A stretch of DNA of 64,000 bases from Bacteroidales bacterium (GTDB lineage: Bacteria > Bacteroidota > Bacteroidia > Bacteroidales > UBA932): assembly GCA_017430365.1 (NCBI GenBank), contig JAFRNC010000004.1:361863-425862 (forward strand), read 5' to 3'. Positions 15,900 to 24,190 of this stretch are shown piece by piece. The notes beneath the pieces are model-generated. The model saw only the letters and a list, made by a program, of their open reading frames with translations. It had not been told where the DNA came from and did not search any database. Position 1 is the first letter of the stretch, and each line of letters opens with the position of its first letter. The position numbers and the translations under genes are program-made.

Positions 15900-16925
15900 A
15901 TGAAATCGAAATATATCCTGCCGAGCCTGCTGCTTGCAGTCCTCGCAATGTCATCCTGCAATACACTTGAAGAGAAAATCAGCCCGGCCGGCATCCTGAT
16001 TGCCGGCACTGCCGTCGAAGACCGCGTCGATATGTCCTACAGTTTCTTCCTCAACCATTATGAAGACGACGTAGTGCTCATAGCCCAGGATGACTATACT
16101 TTCCTTGTAGGTGCGGACAGCCATATCACCACGGACCCCGGCCGCATGGACGAGATGCTTTCCATCGGCCTGAATGACAATGACCTCTTCTACGCCCACC
16201 TGGGCGACATCGCCGACACTAAGGCGCGCTATTACGTCACCCTCGACTCCCTGCTCCAAGAAGCGAAAAGGCGCTATGTGGCCACCCATTACACAGAGAT
16301 CGACCCGTTCCACTACGTTTATAAATCCAATCCCGACGAGAATCCACTGACCTTCACCTATGACGAAATAGACTTCCCGTTCTTCCCCGTAGTGGGCAAC
16401 CACGACATCACCCGCAACGGCTGGGCTCTGTGGTCTTCGATATTCCATTCTTCATTCTACGAGATCGACGTTGTCGTCATGCTCAAGGACGGTGACATCG
16501 CCTTCGACCATCTCATCTTCCTGGATTCGGCCAGCGGCACTTTAGGCCAGACGCAGATCAAACTCATCGAGGAGGGTGTACTGAAAGGGAAATACTTTAC
16601 TGGCGACGGATACCGCAATACATTCGTCTTCTCGCACACCAATATCTTCCGTCCGCAATTCAACGAATTCGCCTCGACATTCACGCGGGAAGAGACTTTC
16701 TATCTGCTTGACAAGTTCGAAGAGTGGAATGTCTCCTGCGTATTCTGCGGTCATGTGCACACCTGGGACGAGCGCAACTACAACGGGGTCCACTATCTTA
16801 CGCTTGAAGCGATGAGCGAACGCAACAACCCCGAGCCAGGCGACTATCTGGTCCGGGTCCATGTGGGCGCCGACGGATCCCTAGGCTGGTCTCCCGTCCA
16901 TATGAATTATACGCCCAAGCACTAG
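15900..16925 (+). CDS. Calcineurin-like metallophosphoesterase lipoprotein
   Basis: 341 residues from the ATG at 15900, which gives a clean lipoprotein signal (LLLAVLAMSSC-N); an ATG 12 bp earlier overlaps the preceding gene. Metal-binding motifs of the metallophosphoesterase superfamily are all present: DSH in VGADSHIT, GDIAD, GNHD in VVGNHDIT, a His in VFSHTNIF, and GHVH in VFCGHVHTWDE. It should hydrolyse a phosphoester in the periplasm or at the surface; the substrate is not evident. The gene is coupled to an upstream beta-barrel gene, possibly forming a surface phosphate-scavenging pair. Confidence 0.87.
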   Translation: MKSKYILPSLLLAVLAMSSCNTLEEKISPAGILIAGTAVEDRVDMSYSFFLNHYEDDVVLIAQDDYTFLVGADSHITTDPGRMDEMLSIGLNDNDLFYAHLGDIADTKARYYVTLDSLLQEAKRRYVATHYTEIDPFHYVYKSNPDENPLTFTYDEIDFPFFPVVGNHDITRNGWALWSSIFHSSFYEIDVVVMLKDGDIAFDHLIFLDSASGTLGQTQIKLIEEGVLKGKYFTGDGYRNTFVFSHTNIFRPQFNEFASTFTREETFYLLDKFEEWNVSCVFCGHVHTWDERNYNGVHYLTLEAMSERNNPEPGDYLVRVHVGADGSLGWSPVHMNYTPKH

Positions 16926-16961
16926 CGCAGCGTATCTTCGCGACCTGAACCGGAAGGCACG

Positions 16962-17864
16962 GTGAAAACAAGGTTGAATATCGACAGGAAGCGTCTCATA
17001 GGCTATATCGCAGGCATCCTGGCCGGGATTTCCTACGGTACCAATCCGCTTTTCGGAAAGGCATTGATGGAGAGCGGCGTCCCCATCATGGTAATGCTGT
17101 TTTTCCGTTACGGGCTTGCGGCTGTACTTCTGGCGGTCTGGATGCTTTTCAGGAAAGAATCCTTCAAGGCCGGCCGTCGCGGAATCGGACACCTGATCGT
17201 ATTGGGCCTCCTTTTCGCGGGCAGCAGCATCACGCTTTTCAGTTCATACGAATATATCCCGTCAGGTCTTGCGACAACACTGGTTTATCTCTATCCGGTA
17301 TTTGTAGCCCTGATCATGGTTTTTCTCCGTATCTATCCCAGCTGGCAGACCTGGGTCTCGATCCTGGCGACCTTCGGAGGCATCCTCCTTCTTTCCGCGC
17401 CTTCAGATGGCGCCCGGATCCGGATTCCGGGCGTACTTCTCGCCATCGGGGCGGCCCTTTGCTATTCTTTCTATCTGGTCATCGTGAACCGGAGCAAGCG
17501 TATCAGCAAAGTCTCGGAGCATACGCTCACACTCTATTCGCTGGTTACCGGAGCCGCCCTGTTCGCCATCATACATGCATTCCAGGGCGGGAGCATCATT
17601 GAAGGAATCGACACCGCCGCAGATTGGGGAAATCTCATCGGCCTGGCCATCGTACCCACGATGATCTCCATGCTTACCCTGGCGATGTCATCCCGTTACA
17701 TCGGACCCACCAAGACCGCTGTCCTGGGAGTGTTCGAGCCGCTCACGGCAATCCTCATCGGTATACTGATGTTCGGAGAGACCATGACAGCCAAAATGAC
17801 CATCGGAGTAGTTATATGCGTCGCGGCCGTCGTCTTCATGATACTGAAGCCGGGGAAGAAATGA
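16962..17864 (+). CDS. EamA/DMT-superfamily transporter
   Basis: 300 residues with about ten membrane helices in two EamA repeats, each starting with a glycine/proline-rich helix (GYIAGILAGISYGTNPLFGKAL; GVLLAIGAALCYSFYLVIVN) and with the FEPLTAILIG segment near the end. Such proteins export or import small metabolites such as amino acids; substrate not predictable. Start is a GTG at 16962; no ATG exists before the first helix. A near-consensus -7 (TATCTTCG, 16933-16940) lies upstream. Its stop is 1 bp from the stop of the convergent SGNH gene. Confidence 0.85.
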   Translation: MKTRLNIDRKRLIGYIAGILAGISYGTNPLFGKALMESGVPIMVMLFFRYGLAAVLLAVWMLFRKESFKAGRRGIGHLIVLGLLFAGSSITLFSSYEYIPSGLATTLVYLYPVFVALIMVFLRIYPSWQTWVSILATFGGILLLSAPSDGARIRIPGVLLAIGAALCYSFYLVIVNRSKRISKVSEHTLTLYSLVTGAALFAIIHAFQGGSIIEGIDTAADWGNLIGLAIVPTMISMLTLAMSSRYIGPTKTAVLGVFEPLTAILIGILMFGETMTAKMTIGVVICVAAVVFMILKPGKK

Positions 17865-17865
17865 A

Positions 17866-18447
17866 TCACCACCCCACCCCTTCGTAGATCCTCTCTGCAA
17901 TCATCTTTGCTCCCGTTTCCTGCGGATGCACGCCGTCCAGGCAGTATCGGGCATCCGGGAAAAGTTCGACCAGGTCTATGACTTCGAGGCCGGTGTCGGC
18001 GGCGATTTCACGGATGGCGGGACGGATGCATTGTTCCAGCGTTTCCGGCGAAAGATCCATGAAGGTCATGCCCATTACGCGGTGGATGCGGAGCGGCGCG
18101 ATGAGGATGATGCGGGGCGCGGAGGGCAGGTCACGGTACTCGGCGATAATCCGCTTGTAGTCCCTGATGAAAACGGTTGAATCCCAGTGATAAGGCGTGG
18201 CATCGTTGGAACCGAGCATCATCAGGACGATGTCCGGCTTCCAGTCCAGACTTGTACGGAACGCCATCGTCCGGCCATAAGGCAAGTCCGCATCGAAACG
18301 GACGGATGCGCCGTTGCAACCGAAATTCCTGACCTCATACCCCTCCCCCAACTTCTCCTGCAACAGCGCAGGATAACTCTGCCTCCAGGGGTCCATCAGC
18401 GAGAATCCCCAGGTAATGCTGTCGCCTATGCATGCTACGCGGATCAT
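17866..18447 (-). CDS. SGNH/GDSL-type hydrolase
   Basis: 193 residues from the ATG at 18447 (an upstream TTG is in frame but would sit on the TAACTTTG box at 18461-18454, a possible -7 element). Conserved blocks: catalytic Ser in CIGDSITWG, Gly and Asn in MMLGSNDA, and the Asp-His pair in LDGVHPQETGAKMIAE. No signal peptide, so a cytoplasmic esterase or acetyl-esterase is likely. Single-gene unit between convergent and divergent neighbours. Confidence 0.85.
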   Translation of the reverse strand: MIRVACIGDSITWGFSLMDPWRQSYPALLQEKLGEGYEVRNFGCNGASVRFDADLPYGRTMAFRTSLDWKPDIVLMMLGSNDATPYHWDSTVFIRDYKRIIAEYRDLPSAPRIILIAPLRIHRVMGMTFMDLSPETLEQCIRPAIREIAADTGLEVIDLVELFPDARYCLDGVHPQETGAKMIAERIYEGVGW

Positions 18448-18514
18448 GATAAGCAAAGTTAACTAAAAACTCCGACTTCAGCCCAGCGGATGAGGCGTCT
18501 TCGGCCAGATTCAC

Positions 18515-18522
18515 TATCTTTG
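18515..18522 (+). promoter_or_regulatory. -7 box of the zinc-ribbon gene
   Basis: TATCTTTG matches TAnnTTTG and lies 19 bp before the ATG at 18542. No clear -33 TTG is seen at the expected distance. Confidence 0.45.
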
Positions 18523-18541
18523 TATCAAAACAAACAACAGA

Positions 18542-18808
18542 ATGGAACAGAAGTTTTGTCAGAGTTGCGGAATGCCGCTTACTGATGAGATATTGGGCAC
18601 AAATGCCGACGGCAGCAAAAACGAGGATTATTGCATCTATTGTTACAAGGACGGCAAGTTCCTGCAGGACTGCACGATGGATGAGATGATCGAGCACTGC
18701 GCCCAGTTCGTGGACGAGGTGAACAAGAACCTGCCGCAGCCGATTACCAAGGAGGAGTATATCGGCCAGATGAAGATGTACTTCCCGCAGTTGAAGCGCT
18801 GGCGTTAG
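18542..18808 (+). CDS. Small zinc-ribbon protein (putative zinc ribbon, Zn_ribbon_2-like)
   Basis: 88 residues. Four cysteines in two CxxC knuckles, FCQSCGMPL and YCIYCYKDGKF, form a zinc ribbon at residues 6-36, followed by an amphipathic helical tail (MDEMIEHCAQFVDEVNKNL) and an MKMYFPQLKRW end. This small cytoplasmic family is widespread in anaerobes; its role is unknown to me. A palindromic repeat element begins 66 bp after the stop. Confidence 0.82.
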   Translation: MEQKFCQSCGMPLTDEILGTNADGSKNEDYCIYCYKDGKFLQDCTMDEMIEHCAQFVDEVNKNLPQPITKEEYIGQMKMYFPQLKRWR

Positions 18809-18874
18809 GAAATGGTGGCTGTCGGTCGCGACATGGCCTTCAATTCCCGCGTGAAGAGACAGTTGCCCCTTTTG

Positions 18875-18985
18875 CGCTGCAACGGACGCATTTGATATAC
18901 AGCCGTTTATACAAGTTGACCCCCTCCGAAAACAGGGGGATCAACTCATATAAGTGTCTGATTGACTGATGTGTACATTGCAGCG
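18875..18985. repeat. Palindromic repeat element, copy A
   Basis: Begins CGCTGCAACGGACGCA and ends in an imperfect inverted copy (GTACATTGCAGCG); the centre is a second hairpin, GACCCCCT against AGGGGGATC. It aligns over its length with copies at 20001, 48036 and 63575. This copy is diverged at its right arm and lies between the zinc-ribbon and WG-repeat genes. Confidence 0.85.
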
Positions 18986-19015
18986 AAAAAATAGTCCCAA
19001 ATCAATTTCTGAATT

Positions 19016-19948
19016 ATGAAAATCAATTGTATGATTCTGGCGGTCCTGTCCGCCGCCATGTTGTTTTCCGCCTGCAAGAACAGCAAACCTGAACCGGTTG
19101 AAGTACAACCAGTCGACGGGGATGCGGCTGAAATGCCTGCCGGACCGGCAGCCGGACCTGTGGCCGAAACGGCATATGATCTGGAAGCGCTGGCAGGAGT
19201 GCTGACCGGCTGCTCCTCCGTGGAGAATTTCAAGAATGGCGTAGCGGCCATCCACAAGGACGGAGAGTGGCAGTATATCGACAAGATGGGACATTTCGTG
19301 GACAGAGTGTCCGGCGAAGATGATTCCGACCAGGCTGGTCTTGATGAATGGTTCAGTCAATATGAATCTCATGGACAGTTCAGCGAAGGGATGTGCTGGG
19401 TCTATCGGGATTATGGCATCGGTTATATCGACGAAAAGGGCGAACTGGTGATTCCCTGCCAATATGAATGGGCTGTCGATCACAGTCCCTGTGATTTTCA
19501 CGAAGGTGTATGCCCCGTACTCACAATCCCGGAACGGGAACTTTTCAGCTACATCGACAAGACGGGACAATTGGCTTTCCCGGGATTCTATTCCACTGAA
19601 TCCAGTTTCTCCGAAGGGCTCGCCGGCGTCAGACAGTTCTTCATGGACGGCGACGATGTCACTGGCACTCAGCCTGGATACATTGACCACACAGGCAAGA
19701 TGGTCATCTTTTTGACGGACAACGATTTCGGTTATCCTTTCCATGACGGGGCGGCCAAGGTGTCAAATTGGCTGGACGATACCGCATGGTTCATCGACAA
19801 GTCAGGCAAAAAACTGTTCGACCTGGATATGACCCGCTTCTATCGAAGCACCGACAATAGTTTCTCTGAAGGACTCTGTGCCATCTGTGACAAAGAAGGC
19901 CGCTGGGGATTCTTCGACAAGACCGGCCGCAGCACCTTCGATTTCTGA
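19016..19948 (+). CDS. WG-repeat lipoprotein
   Basis: 310 residues, lipoprotein signal ending LFSAC-K. After a Pro/Ala-rich linker come about six WG (KWG-type) repeats with the pattern aromatic-Ile-Asp-Lys-x-Gly: WQYIDKMGHFV, GYIDEKGELVIP, FSYIDKTGQLAFP, GYIDHTGKMVIF, WFIDKSGKKLF and WGFFDKTGRSTF, each followed by an FSEGL-type turn. Such repeats form surface beta structures, often for binding, and are common in Bacteroidota. The gene sits between two copies of the palindromic element, which may have moved or duplicated around it. Confidence 0.85.
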   Translation: MKINCMILAVLSAAMLFSACKNSKPEPVEVQPVDGDAAEMPAGPAAGPVAETAYDLEALAGVLTGCSSVENFKNGVAAIHKDGEWQYIDKMGHFVDRVSGEDDSDQAGLDEWFSQYESHGQFSEGMCWVYRDYGIGYIDEKGELVIPCQYEWAVDHSPCDFHEGVCPVLTIPERELFSYIDKTGQLAFPGFYSTESSFSEGLAGVRQFFMDGDDVTGTQPGYIDHTGKMVIFLTDNDFGYPFHDGAAKVSNWLDDTAWFIDKSGKKLFDLDMTRFYRSTDNSFSEGLCAICDKEGRWGFFDKTGRSTFDF

Positions 19949-20000
19949 CACATTCCAATCCGGATCCGGCGAAGGAAAAGGCCGGCTGCCGCTCCCTTTG

Positions 20001-20113
20001 GGCTGCAACGGACGCAATTGATTTACAGCCGTTTATGCAAGTTAATCCCCCTCAGAAACAGGGGGGATCACTTCGCATAATACGCTGATTTGCTGCTGCG
20101 TACATTGCAGCGG
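20001..20113. repeat. Palindromic repeat element, copy B
   Basis: Starts GGCTGCAACGGACGCA and ends TACATTGCAGCGG, with central CCCCCT/AGGGGGGATC hairpin. It lies 52 bp after the stop of the WG-repeat gene and 32 bp before an unassigned ORF. Imperfect at both arms relative to copies C and D. Confidence 0.85.
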
Positions 20114-20145
20114 AAAAAGAGGGCGGGCCGAGACTGAGGAGACGA

Positions 20146-20787
20146 ATGTGTCTCTATCTGTCTATTGATTATTCAAAAGCAATCAAGGATATATCCGGAC
20201 TGCAGAATACGCTGAATCTATCCTCACATGAGCACTTACGTACGATTGTCGGTACTAATACTTTGGCATATACCGCTGCTGTAAAGGCTATGTATTACAC
20301 GGATGGAAACGGTCATTCCATCGACGCTCCCGTCGGCACCAGCGGATGGTTCCTTGGTTCAATGGGACAGTGGAGTGTTTTCCTGAGAAAATTCTGCCAT
20401 GCCAATGGAGATGACATACAAGAAATTGAACCAGATTATTCTGGAGACGAAGATAATAAAGACAATGAAGAATTAGTAGCCGCATACTGCGAGAACGCAG
20501 GCACTGTAAAATCTTGGGGAAAACCGTTTGTCGATGCAGGATACAGCAATCCTTTCGCAAATCTCAATTTGGAATACGATGACGATTATGGTGTATCGGT
20601 CGGCTTTGTGACAAGCACAGAGATTGACTACAAGCGTTCCTGGGTTATCAGTTTCGACTTCACTGAAATTGACGACGAGGAAGAGGATGAGGAAGATTGG
20701 ACTAATCCGAACGCAAGTATAGATGTAAGTTTTATCCGATACATCAAAGGACAGGGTTTGAACATCATTCCTTTCCTGGCGTTCTGA
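20146..20787 (+). CDS. Hypothetical protein, probably a fragment of a larger surface protein
   Basis: 213 residues without signal peptide, Cys-rich lipobox or membrane helix. It contains GTSGWFLGSMGQWSVFL, a pattern seen in C-terminal domains of Bacteroidales fimbrillin/DUF1566-like lipoproteins, a long acidic stretch (EIDDEEEDEEDW) and a hydrophobic C-terminus (NIIPFLAF). Such domains normally follow a signal peptide and N-terminal repeats, which are missing, and the frame begins 32 bp after a palindromic repeat. I therefore suspect a 5-prime truncated remnant, though the frame is open throughout. Function unknown. Confidence 0.45.
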   Translation: MCLYLSIDYSKAIKDISGLQNTLNLSSHEHLRTIVGTNTLAYTAAVKAMYYTDGNGHSIDAPVGTSGWFLGSMGQWSVFLRKFCHANGDDIQEIEPDYSGDEDNKDNEELVAAYCENAGTVKSWGKPFVDAGYSNPFANLNLEYDDDYGVSVGFVTSTEIDYKRSWVISFDFTEIDDEEEDEEDWTNPNASIDVSFIRYIKGQGLNIIPFLAF

Positions 20788-20887
20788 TGGAATAGTTAAC
20801 CATCCCTGACGGGATTATGCTCGGCCGCAAGCAGCCTGCGCATTCCCTTCCGCCTGCGGCGGGGCGGTGCACAGACGGCGCGAAGGG

Positions 20888-20919
20888 TGCCTGGACGCTT
20901 GGCGTTCAGGCACTTTTTG
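20888..20919 (+). terminator. Hairpin with T-run
   Basis: TGCCTGGACGC (20888-20898) pairs with GCGTTCAGGCA (20902-20912) around a TTG loop with one wobble, and is followed by CTTTTTG. It could terminate transcription from the ORF ending at 20787, or mark a fusion joint, since helicase-like coding sequence begins right after it. Confidence 0.5.
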
Positions 20920-21662
20920 TGTGGATCGGCGAGTTGAAGAAGGAGCAGATCCCCTACAGGGTGTTCGGTGGGAGGAAGACCGTCAAGAGGCATATCAGGT
21001 TCCTGAACCATATCCTGCGCATCCTCGACAACGAGAACCCCTACAGCATCAGCAAGGTCGCCCAGTATGCAGGGATAGACATCATGGAGGACGGGAGGAA
21101 GCGCAAGAGCAGGTTCTTCGCCTCGGAGCTGGGTCAGCTTGTCCTCTCCATCCGGGAAGACTGTGCCGATGCGGATTTCCAGACCCTGACGGCCTGTGTG
21201 ATAGAACGGATCATGCGTGACCCACATGATGACAAGGCCATCGAGCAGGATTATGACAATCTGCTGCTGCTCTCCAGGCAGTACCATACCATAGCCGACT
21301 ACCTGATGGCTTTCGCCTCGGACAAGGAGACCTTCGCAGCGTTCTACCGCAAGGACTACGAGGATTGCGACATCCCCTCTGACGGAGATTTCCTGACCGT
21401 CTCCACCATCCACTCCGCCAAGGGGCTGGAATGGGACCATGTCTTTGTCATGGGGCTCTGTGAAGGCAACTTCCCGAATCCCTACTTCTGCAAGGACAAG
21501 ACGGAGGAGGAGCAGCAGGAGTTCTTCAACAACGAATGGAAAAAGATGTATGTGGCGGCTACAAGAGCCAGGCAGTCCCTGGTCCTGACCCATGCTTCAA
21601 TCATCAAGAGGAAGGGCTTCTCCTTCGTCAAGAGTCCGTCCCGTTTCATATCATGCCTCTGA
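20919..21662 (+). pseudogene. C-terminal fragment of a UvrD/PcrA-type DNA helicase
   Basis: The frame carries the C-terminal part of an SF1A helicase: a motif IV-like region (KKEQIPYRVFGGRK), motif V (LTVSTIHSAKGLEWDHVFVM) and motif VI (KKMYVAATRARQSLVL), then the tail FSFVKSPSRFIS. The N-terminal half with the Walker A and B motifs is missing: upstream of 20919 the sequence is a hairpin and unrelated DNA. A full helicase would be about 700 residues. The same tail (FAFVKSPSRFIANR) recurs at 25582-25626, where it again precedes RadC by a few bases, showing that a helicase-radC block was duplicated and broken. Non-functional as a helicase. Confidence 0.8.
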
Positions 21663-21668
21663 TGCACT

Positions 21669-21922
21669 ATGGAAACGGTACGGAACAGCCGTGATGCAGT
21701 AAGGATTCTGTATCCGGCAATGTCGAAACTCGACCATGAGGAGGCCTGGGTGATATTCCTGACCTCCTGCAATGGCGTCATCGCCGCAGAGATGTTGTCG
21801 AAGGGGACGCTCACCAGCACCGCGATTGACAGCAGGACGATACTGAGGCAGGCATTGCTCCACAATGCCGCCTCGATCATCCTGTGCCACAACCATCCTT
21901 CCGGGAACGAAAGGCCCAGCAC
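21669..21922 (+). pseudogene. Truncated RadC-like (JAMM/MPN) gene
   Basis: Encodes about 85 residues closely matching the intact RadC-like gene at 25633 (HEEAWVIFLTSCNGVI, TAIDSRTILRQALLHNAA, HNHPSGNERPS), but the reading frame leaves homology two residues before the conserved metal-binding Asp. From about 21920 the DNA is instead the 3-prime part of a dipeptidyl-peptidase gene. The joint lies where the two copies read cagcac-ggct and cagcat-ggct, so a small shared motif may have guided the recombination. Confidence 0.85.
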
Positions 21923-22489
21923 GGCTACATCGTCTTCACGATGGACAACCGCGGTACGCCGAACCACGGCGCGGAATACGAGAAGGCTATTCACGGCCAG
22001 TGCGGCCAGGCCGAGATGGCCGACCAGATGGAGGGCATGAAATGGCTGATGTCACACCCCTGGGTGGATTGCGACCGCATCGGGGTCCATGGCTGGATCT
22101 ATGGCGGTTTCATGACCATCTCGCTGACGGTCAACTATCCGGAAGTCTTCAAAGTCGCGGTGGCCGGCGGTCCGGTCATCGACTGGAAATGGTACGAGGT
22201 GATGTATGGCGAACGCTATATGGAAACCGAAGCCACCAACCCGGAAGGCTTTGCGAAAACCTCGCTGATCCCGCGCGCCAAGGACCTCAAGTCCAAGCTG
22301 CTCATCTGCCAGGGCGCAATCGACGACACGGTGGTTTGGGAACATAGCCTGAGCTTCATCGAGAGCTGCATCAAGAACAAGGTGCAAGTGGATTACTTCC
22401 CGTATCCGACACATCCCCACAACGTGCGGGGCGTCGACCGGGTCCACCTGATGGACAAGGTAACGATGTATTTCGAAGATTATCTTTAA
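21920..22489 (+). pseudogene. C-terminal fragment of an S9B dipeptidyl-peptidase, active-site Ser changed
   Basis: About 190 residues match the catalytic end of bacterial dipeptidyl-peptidase IV-like enzymes: GYIVFTMDNRGTPNHGAEYE, then RIGVHGWIYGGFMT, AGGPVIDWKWYEVMYGERYM and the terminal YFEDYL. The nucleophile motif is normally GWSYGG; here the Ser codon is ATC (Ile, 22097-22099). Asp (GAIDDTVV) and His (PHNVRGVD) regions are still readable. The beta-propeller half is absent because the fragment is joined to truncated radC. Loss of both the N-terminus and the nucleophile marks it as dead. Its stop overlaps the stop of the convergent Kelch-AraC gene. Confidence 0.88.
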
Positions 22490-24168
22490 AAGACGTTACC
22501 CAACCCTTCCTGCCGCTTCCACTCGGAAGGCGTCAGGCCGGTCTGTGCCTTGAACGTGCGCAGGAACGCGGTGCGGGAGGAGAAGCCGGCAGCTTCCGCC
22601 ACATCGGCGTGCGGCATGTCAGGACGCTTGCGCATCAGTTCCTGGGCATAACGGATGCGGTAGCCGCTGATCAGCGATGCGAAATTATTCCCCGACAGAT
22701 TGTTGACCAGCAGGCTGATATAGGTTTGGTTGGTGGCCAGCAGGGAGGCGATGTCCGAGACGCGGAGGTCCTTCTGCTTGAAGAGTTCCTTTTTCATGAT
22801 CAGCCGGTCGATTTCTCCCATCAGGTCGGTACTGAGCTTCCCGACCGTTTCTCCGGCAACCCTTTCGTTCGTTCCCACTGGCACAAGGGGAGACACTTTC
22901 TTCCGCCGGCGAAGCACAATCAGCAGAAGAAGGCCACCGGCAGCCAAAAAGATGATGGCGGCAAATAGCCAAAATGGAAACCCGCCCTGCCGGAACTGAT
23001 CCGGATAAAAACGATAGACTGCAGCGCTCGTCTGAAAGTTGGTGTACGCAATCTCATTCGGCCGGCTGAGGTCCCGTTCCACACCTCCGGACATCAGCAA
23101 ACTGCCGTCCGGCATCAGGCAGACCCGTCCCTGCGGGAAAGCGCCGGAAGCATCTTCGGCATAGAAGAGCCGCAGGTCGGCCTTTCCTCCATCGAAAGTA
23201 GCATCGTAATCGATGCGGGCCAGACAAATCCGCCCTTTAACGTCATAGCCCAGCATCCATGCCTGGCGGAGAGGGCGCTTCACCTGAAACCAGGGAGTCC
23301 AGTTCACCGGACCGCCGAAAGGTCCTTTCACGGGGAACGGCGTGTCGGTTTCCAACAAGGAAAAGTGACCTTCCGACACTTTCAGGATGCCAATCTGGCC
23401 GTCGGACGACCGTTCGATGGGAAGCAGATATGTGTAGTCGGCAATCTTCAGGTTTTCTTCCAGGAAAGAAACTACCTTGACAGTCCAGTCCTCCAGCAGG
23501 GAAACATGCAGTGTATCCCCCCGGAGCAGGTCCACCCGGCCGTAAGCCGGGTTTCCGTAATTGTCTTCCCGGCCGAAAATGACAGCCTCATCGGGAGAAG
23601 CAGGGAGAATATAAGGGGCATTCCAGCCGACAGGCAGATTCTTCAGCGAAAGGAAGCCTTCTCCGGGATCATACAGTGCCACGCCGTCTTCAGCGTACCA
23701 ATTGCCGGCAATGACAATCTTTCCGTCGGGAAGTGTCAGGGCAGAAGCATACGCCCTTCTGCGGTCCATGATGCCGATCGGATGAAAACCGTGCGTCTCC
23801 GGATCATAGATTTCCGCACCCCAACTCTGACCGATTCCGAAAGATTCAGCGCTTCCCCCGCCCAGAAAGACACGCCCGTCCGGCAGCACCGCAAAGCATC
23901 CACCGTCATGCGGCCAGGACATCTGCAGGGAATACCAGGTGCCGTTCCGGAAGGACTCGGCCGTCCCCACCGGATTGAACCCGTCGGTATGGCCTCCGAA
24001 TACCGTTATTTCATTGCCTGTCACCAGCATGAGATGCCCGGCCCGAGGCGTTTTCATATCGGGCAGCCGCTCGAAACGGATCCGTTCATAGGATACATCT
24101 TCGGCGGCTGCACATGACAGGGACAAGAGGCCGGCCAGCAAGGCCGACAGTATCGTTCGCATCATCAT
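22486..24168 (-). CDS. Membrane-bound hybrid regulator: Kelch-like propeller, membrane helix, AraC-type HTH
   Basis: 560 residues. Signal peptide (LLAGLLSLSCAAA), then a periplasmic region (about 25-380) with Kelch/galactose-oxidase-like repeats: MLVTGNEITVFGGHTD, AVLPDGRVFLGGGSAES, LTLPDGKIVIAGNWY, LMPDGSLLMSGGVERD. One membrane helix follows (FPFWLFAAIIFLAAGGLLLLIVL, about 393-415), then a basic stretch and an AraC/XylS HTH pair at the C-terminus (RVSDIASLLATNQTYISLLV; ADVAEAAGFSSRTAFLRTFK). This is a one-protein signal system: an outside sensor coupled to a DNA-binding domain, without kinase or receiver. It lies 22 bp downstream of the tandem MABP gene and is probably co-transcribed. Target genes unknown. 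Confidence 0.85.
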   Translation of the reverse strand: MMMRTILSALLAGLLSLSCAAAEDVSYERIRFERLPDMKTPRAGHLMLVTGNEITVFGGHTDGFNPVGTAESFRNGTWYSLQMSWPHDGGCFAVLPDGRVFLGGGSAESFGIGQSWGAEIYDPETHGFHPIGIMDRRRAYASALTLPDGKIVIAGNWYAEDGVALYDPGEGFLSLKNLPVGWNAPYILPASPDEAVIFGREDNYGNPAYGRVDLLRGDTLHVSLLEDWTVKVVSFLEENLKIADYTYLLPIERSSDGQIGILKVSEGHFSLLETDTPFPVKGPFGGPVNWTPWFQVKRPLRQAWMLGYDVKGRICLARIDYDATFDGGKADLRLFYAEDASGAFPQGRVCLMPDGSLLMSGGVERDLSRPNEIAYTNFQTSAAVYRFYPDQFRQGGFPFWLFAAIIFLAAGGLLLLIVLRRRKKVSPLVPVGTNERVAGETVGKLSTDLMGEIDRLIMKKELFKQKDLRVSDIASLLATNQTYISLLVNNLSGNNFASLISGYRIRYAQELMRKRPDMPHADVAEAAGFSSRTAFLRTFKAQTGLTPSEWKRQEGLGNVF

Positions 24169-24190
24169 GATGCAAAACTACAAAAAAAAC

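Noticed and set aside
20919..21662. Functional UvrD helicase
   Set aside because: Walker A and B motifs are missing; only the C-terminal part is present.
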